Positions 63,613-64,000 of a DNA stretch of 64,000 nt are shown one piece after another. The stretch comes from G963663615 sp963663615 (GTDB lineage: Bacteria; Bacteroidota; Ignavibacteria; Ignavibacteriales; Melioribacteraceae). Numbering within the stretch: the stretch's first letter is position 1; each line of letters begins with the position of its first letter. The stretch is taken from positions 3,720,001 through 3,784,000 of the forward strand of contig OY760517.1 of the NCBI GenBank assembly GCA_963663615.1, read 5' to 3'. The notes under the pieces are model-generated. The model did no database searches, was not told the DNA's origin, and saw only the letters and a program-made list of their open reading frames with translations. Position numbers and translations under genes: made by a program.

Positions 63613-63807
63613 ATGGGAATGTTTATCCTTTGGTTATTACTACTTATAATATGCTGGCCTCTTGCCCTGCTGGCTTTAATATTATATCCGTTTATTTGGC
63701 TTTTGCTATTACCATTCAGACTAATAGGTTTTGCAGTAGATGGTATTTTTGAGTTTATAAGAGCACTATTTTTATTACCATCAAGAATATTGGGTGGAAG
63801 AAGATAA
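63613..63807 (+). CDS. Small hydrophobic membrane protein
   Basis: From ATG 63613 the protein has 64 residues and is almost entirely hydrophobic. It has two helices at about 2-22 and 23-42 (LLIICWPLALLALILYPF and IWLLLLPFRLIGFAV), then an amphipathic segment ending in a basic PSRILGGRR. It therefore sits in the cytoplasmic membrane with the basic tail inside. Similar short proteins of unknown function occur in related bacteria, but I can name no family. The gene ends two bases before the stop of the convergent dehydrogenase gene and is divergent from the lamin-tail gene, with a nested hairpin in between. Confidence 0.6.
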   Translation: MGMFILWLLLLIICWPLALLALILYPFIWLLLLPFRLIGFAVDGIFEFIRALFLLPSRILGGRR

Positions 63808-63809
63808 AC

Positions 63810-64000
63810 TTACCACTCAATTTCTTCCATATCCATATAAAATTTACCTGACGGAAAACCTTGTTCCTGAAGAGCAAGCCAAACTATGGTTTCTGCACCT
63901 TTTGATATGCTTCTCGATGCATTATAACCACCCATTTCGGTACGCACCCAGCCCGGACTCATAGTATTTACAATTACGCCGGTTTCCTTTAATTCGGAAT
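63810..64000 (-). CDS. Short-chain dehydrogenase/reductase, C-terminal fragment (cut by window edge)
   Basis: Only the last 62 codons are visible, because the gene runs past the right edge. The sequence VIVNTMSPGWVRTEMGGYNA is the conserved post-catalytic segment of classical SDR enzymes (the PG motif followed by V-x-T). ISKGAETIVWLALQEQGFPSGKFYMD and the terminal EIEW match the carbonyl-reductase-like branch, in which the substrate loop ends near a conserved Trp. The Ser-Tyr-Lys active site and the cofactor loop are outside the window. NADPH-dependent reduction of a carbonyl compound is the expected reaction. The stop codon lies two bases from the end of the convergent small membrane protein gene. 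Confidence 0.82.
   Translation of the reverse strand, partial: SELKETGVIVNTMSPGWVRTEMGGYNASRSISKGAETIVWLALQEQGFPSGKFYMDMEEIEW

Overview
The window is a 64 kb stretch of an AT-rich bacterial chromosome (roughly 37-40% GC by eye). It has no rRNA, tRNA, CRISPR array, transposase or phage genes. A SusC/SusD-type nutrient uptake pair, other TonB receptors, a secreted lamin-tail-repeat protein with a FlgD-like C-terminal domain, a type B succinate dehydrogenase and a few TAnnTTTG promoter-like boxes all point to the Bacteroidota/Chlorobiota (FCB) group. The short form of PurL, the FlgD-like domain instead of a classical Por tail, and fairly common Shine-Dalgarno sites lean towards Ignavibacteria-like or Kapabacteria-like relatives rather than Bacteroidia. 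That placement is inference.

Layout, with most genes on the minus strand. 1-3.8 kb: a SusD-like lipoprotein (cut by the window edge) behind its SusC-like receptor. 4.3-7.4 kb: YihY-type membrane protein and PurL. 7.6-14.5 kb: a housekeeping run read from a coiled-coil protein through RecQ, a thioredoxin-like protein, a metallo-beta-lactamase-fold hydrolase, a Rieske protein, QueG and an RDD protein to a broken lipoprotein gene. 14.75-15.96 kb: a plus-strand PG_1098-like methyltransferase. 15.9-26.9 kb: the most unusual part, a DegT/DnrJ aminotransferase homologue without its PLP lysine, followed by three giant multidomain enzymes (radical SAM + methyltransferase + helical toroid; methyltransferase + CgeB-like glycosyltransferase + TylF-like + methyltransferase; GT4 + GT2). 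They look like a glycan or glycoconjugate assembly and modification line.

27.0-29.1 kb: a TPR histidine kinase. 29.4-35.1 kb: a peptidoglycan recycling operon (NagK-like kinase, AmpG-like permease with a large extra domain, NagZ-like GH3 fused to a class C beta-lactamase fold). 35.3-38.3 kb: CreD and a YngK-like hydrolase. 38.6-40.7 kb: small genes, including a DUF6883/DUF4926 pair whose first gene has one in-frame UGA, and an outer membrane protein. 40.9-44.3 kb: sdhCAB with a strong terminator. 44.7-44.8 kb: a 30-residue membrane peptide with a strong ribosome binding site.

45.2-53.8 kb: a five-gene signalling operon (response regulator-nucleotide cyclase, small outer membrane protein, TonB receptor, YfiR-like periplasmic protein, hybrid histidine kinase) that seems to link outer membrane sensing to phosphotransfer and cyclic nucleotide synthesis. 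54.0-58.0 kb: plus-strand genes for a small acidic protein, YibE/F, a lipoprotein alkaline phosphatase and a VapC-like toxin with its antitoxin. 58.1-63.5 kb: the 1,795-residue lamin-tail protein. The window ends with a small membrane protein and the C-terminus of a short-chain dehydrogenase.

Two genes carry in-frame UGA codons. Intact neighbours use UGA as a normal stop, so these look like decay or sequence errors rather than recoding.
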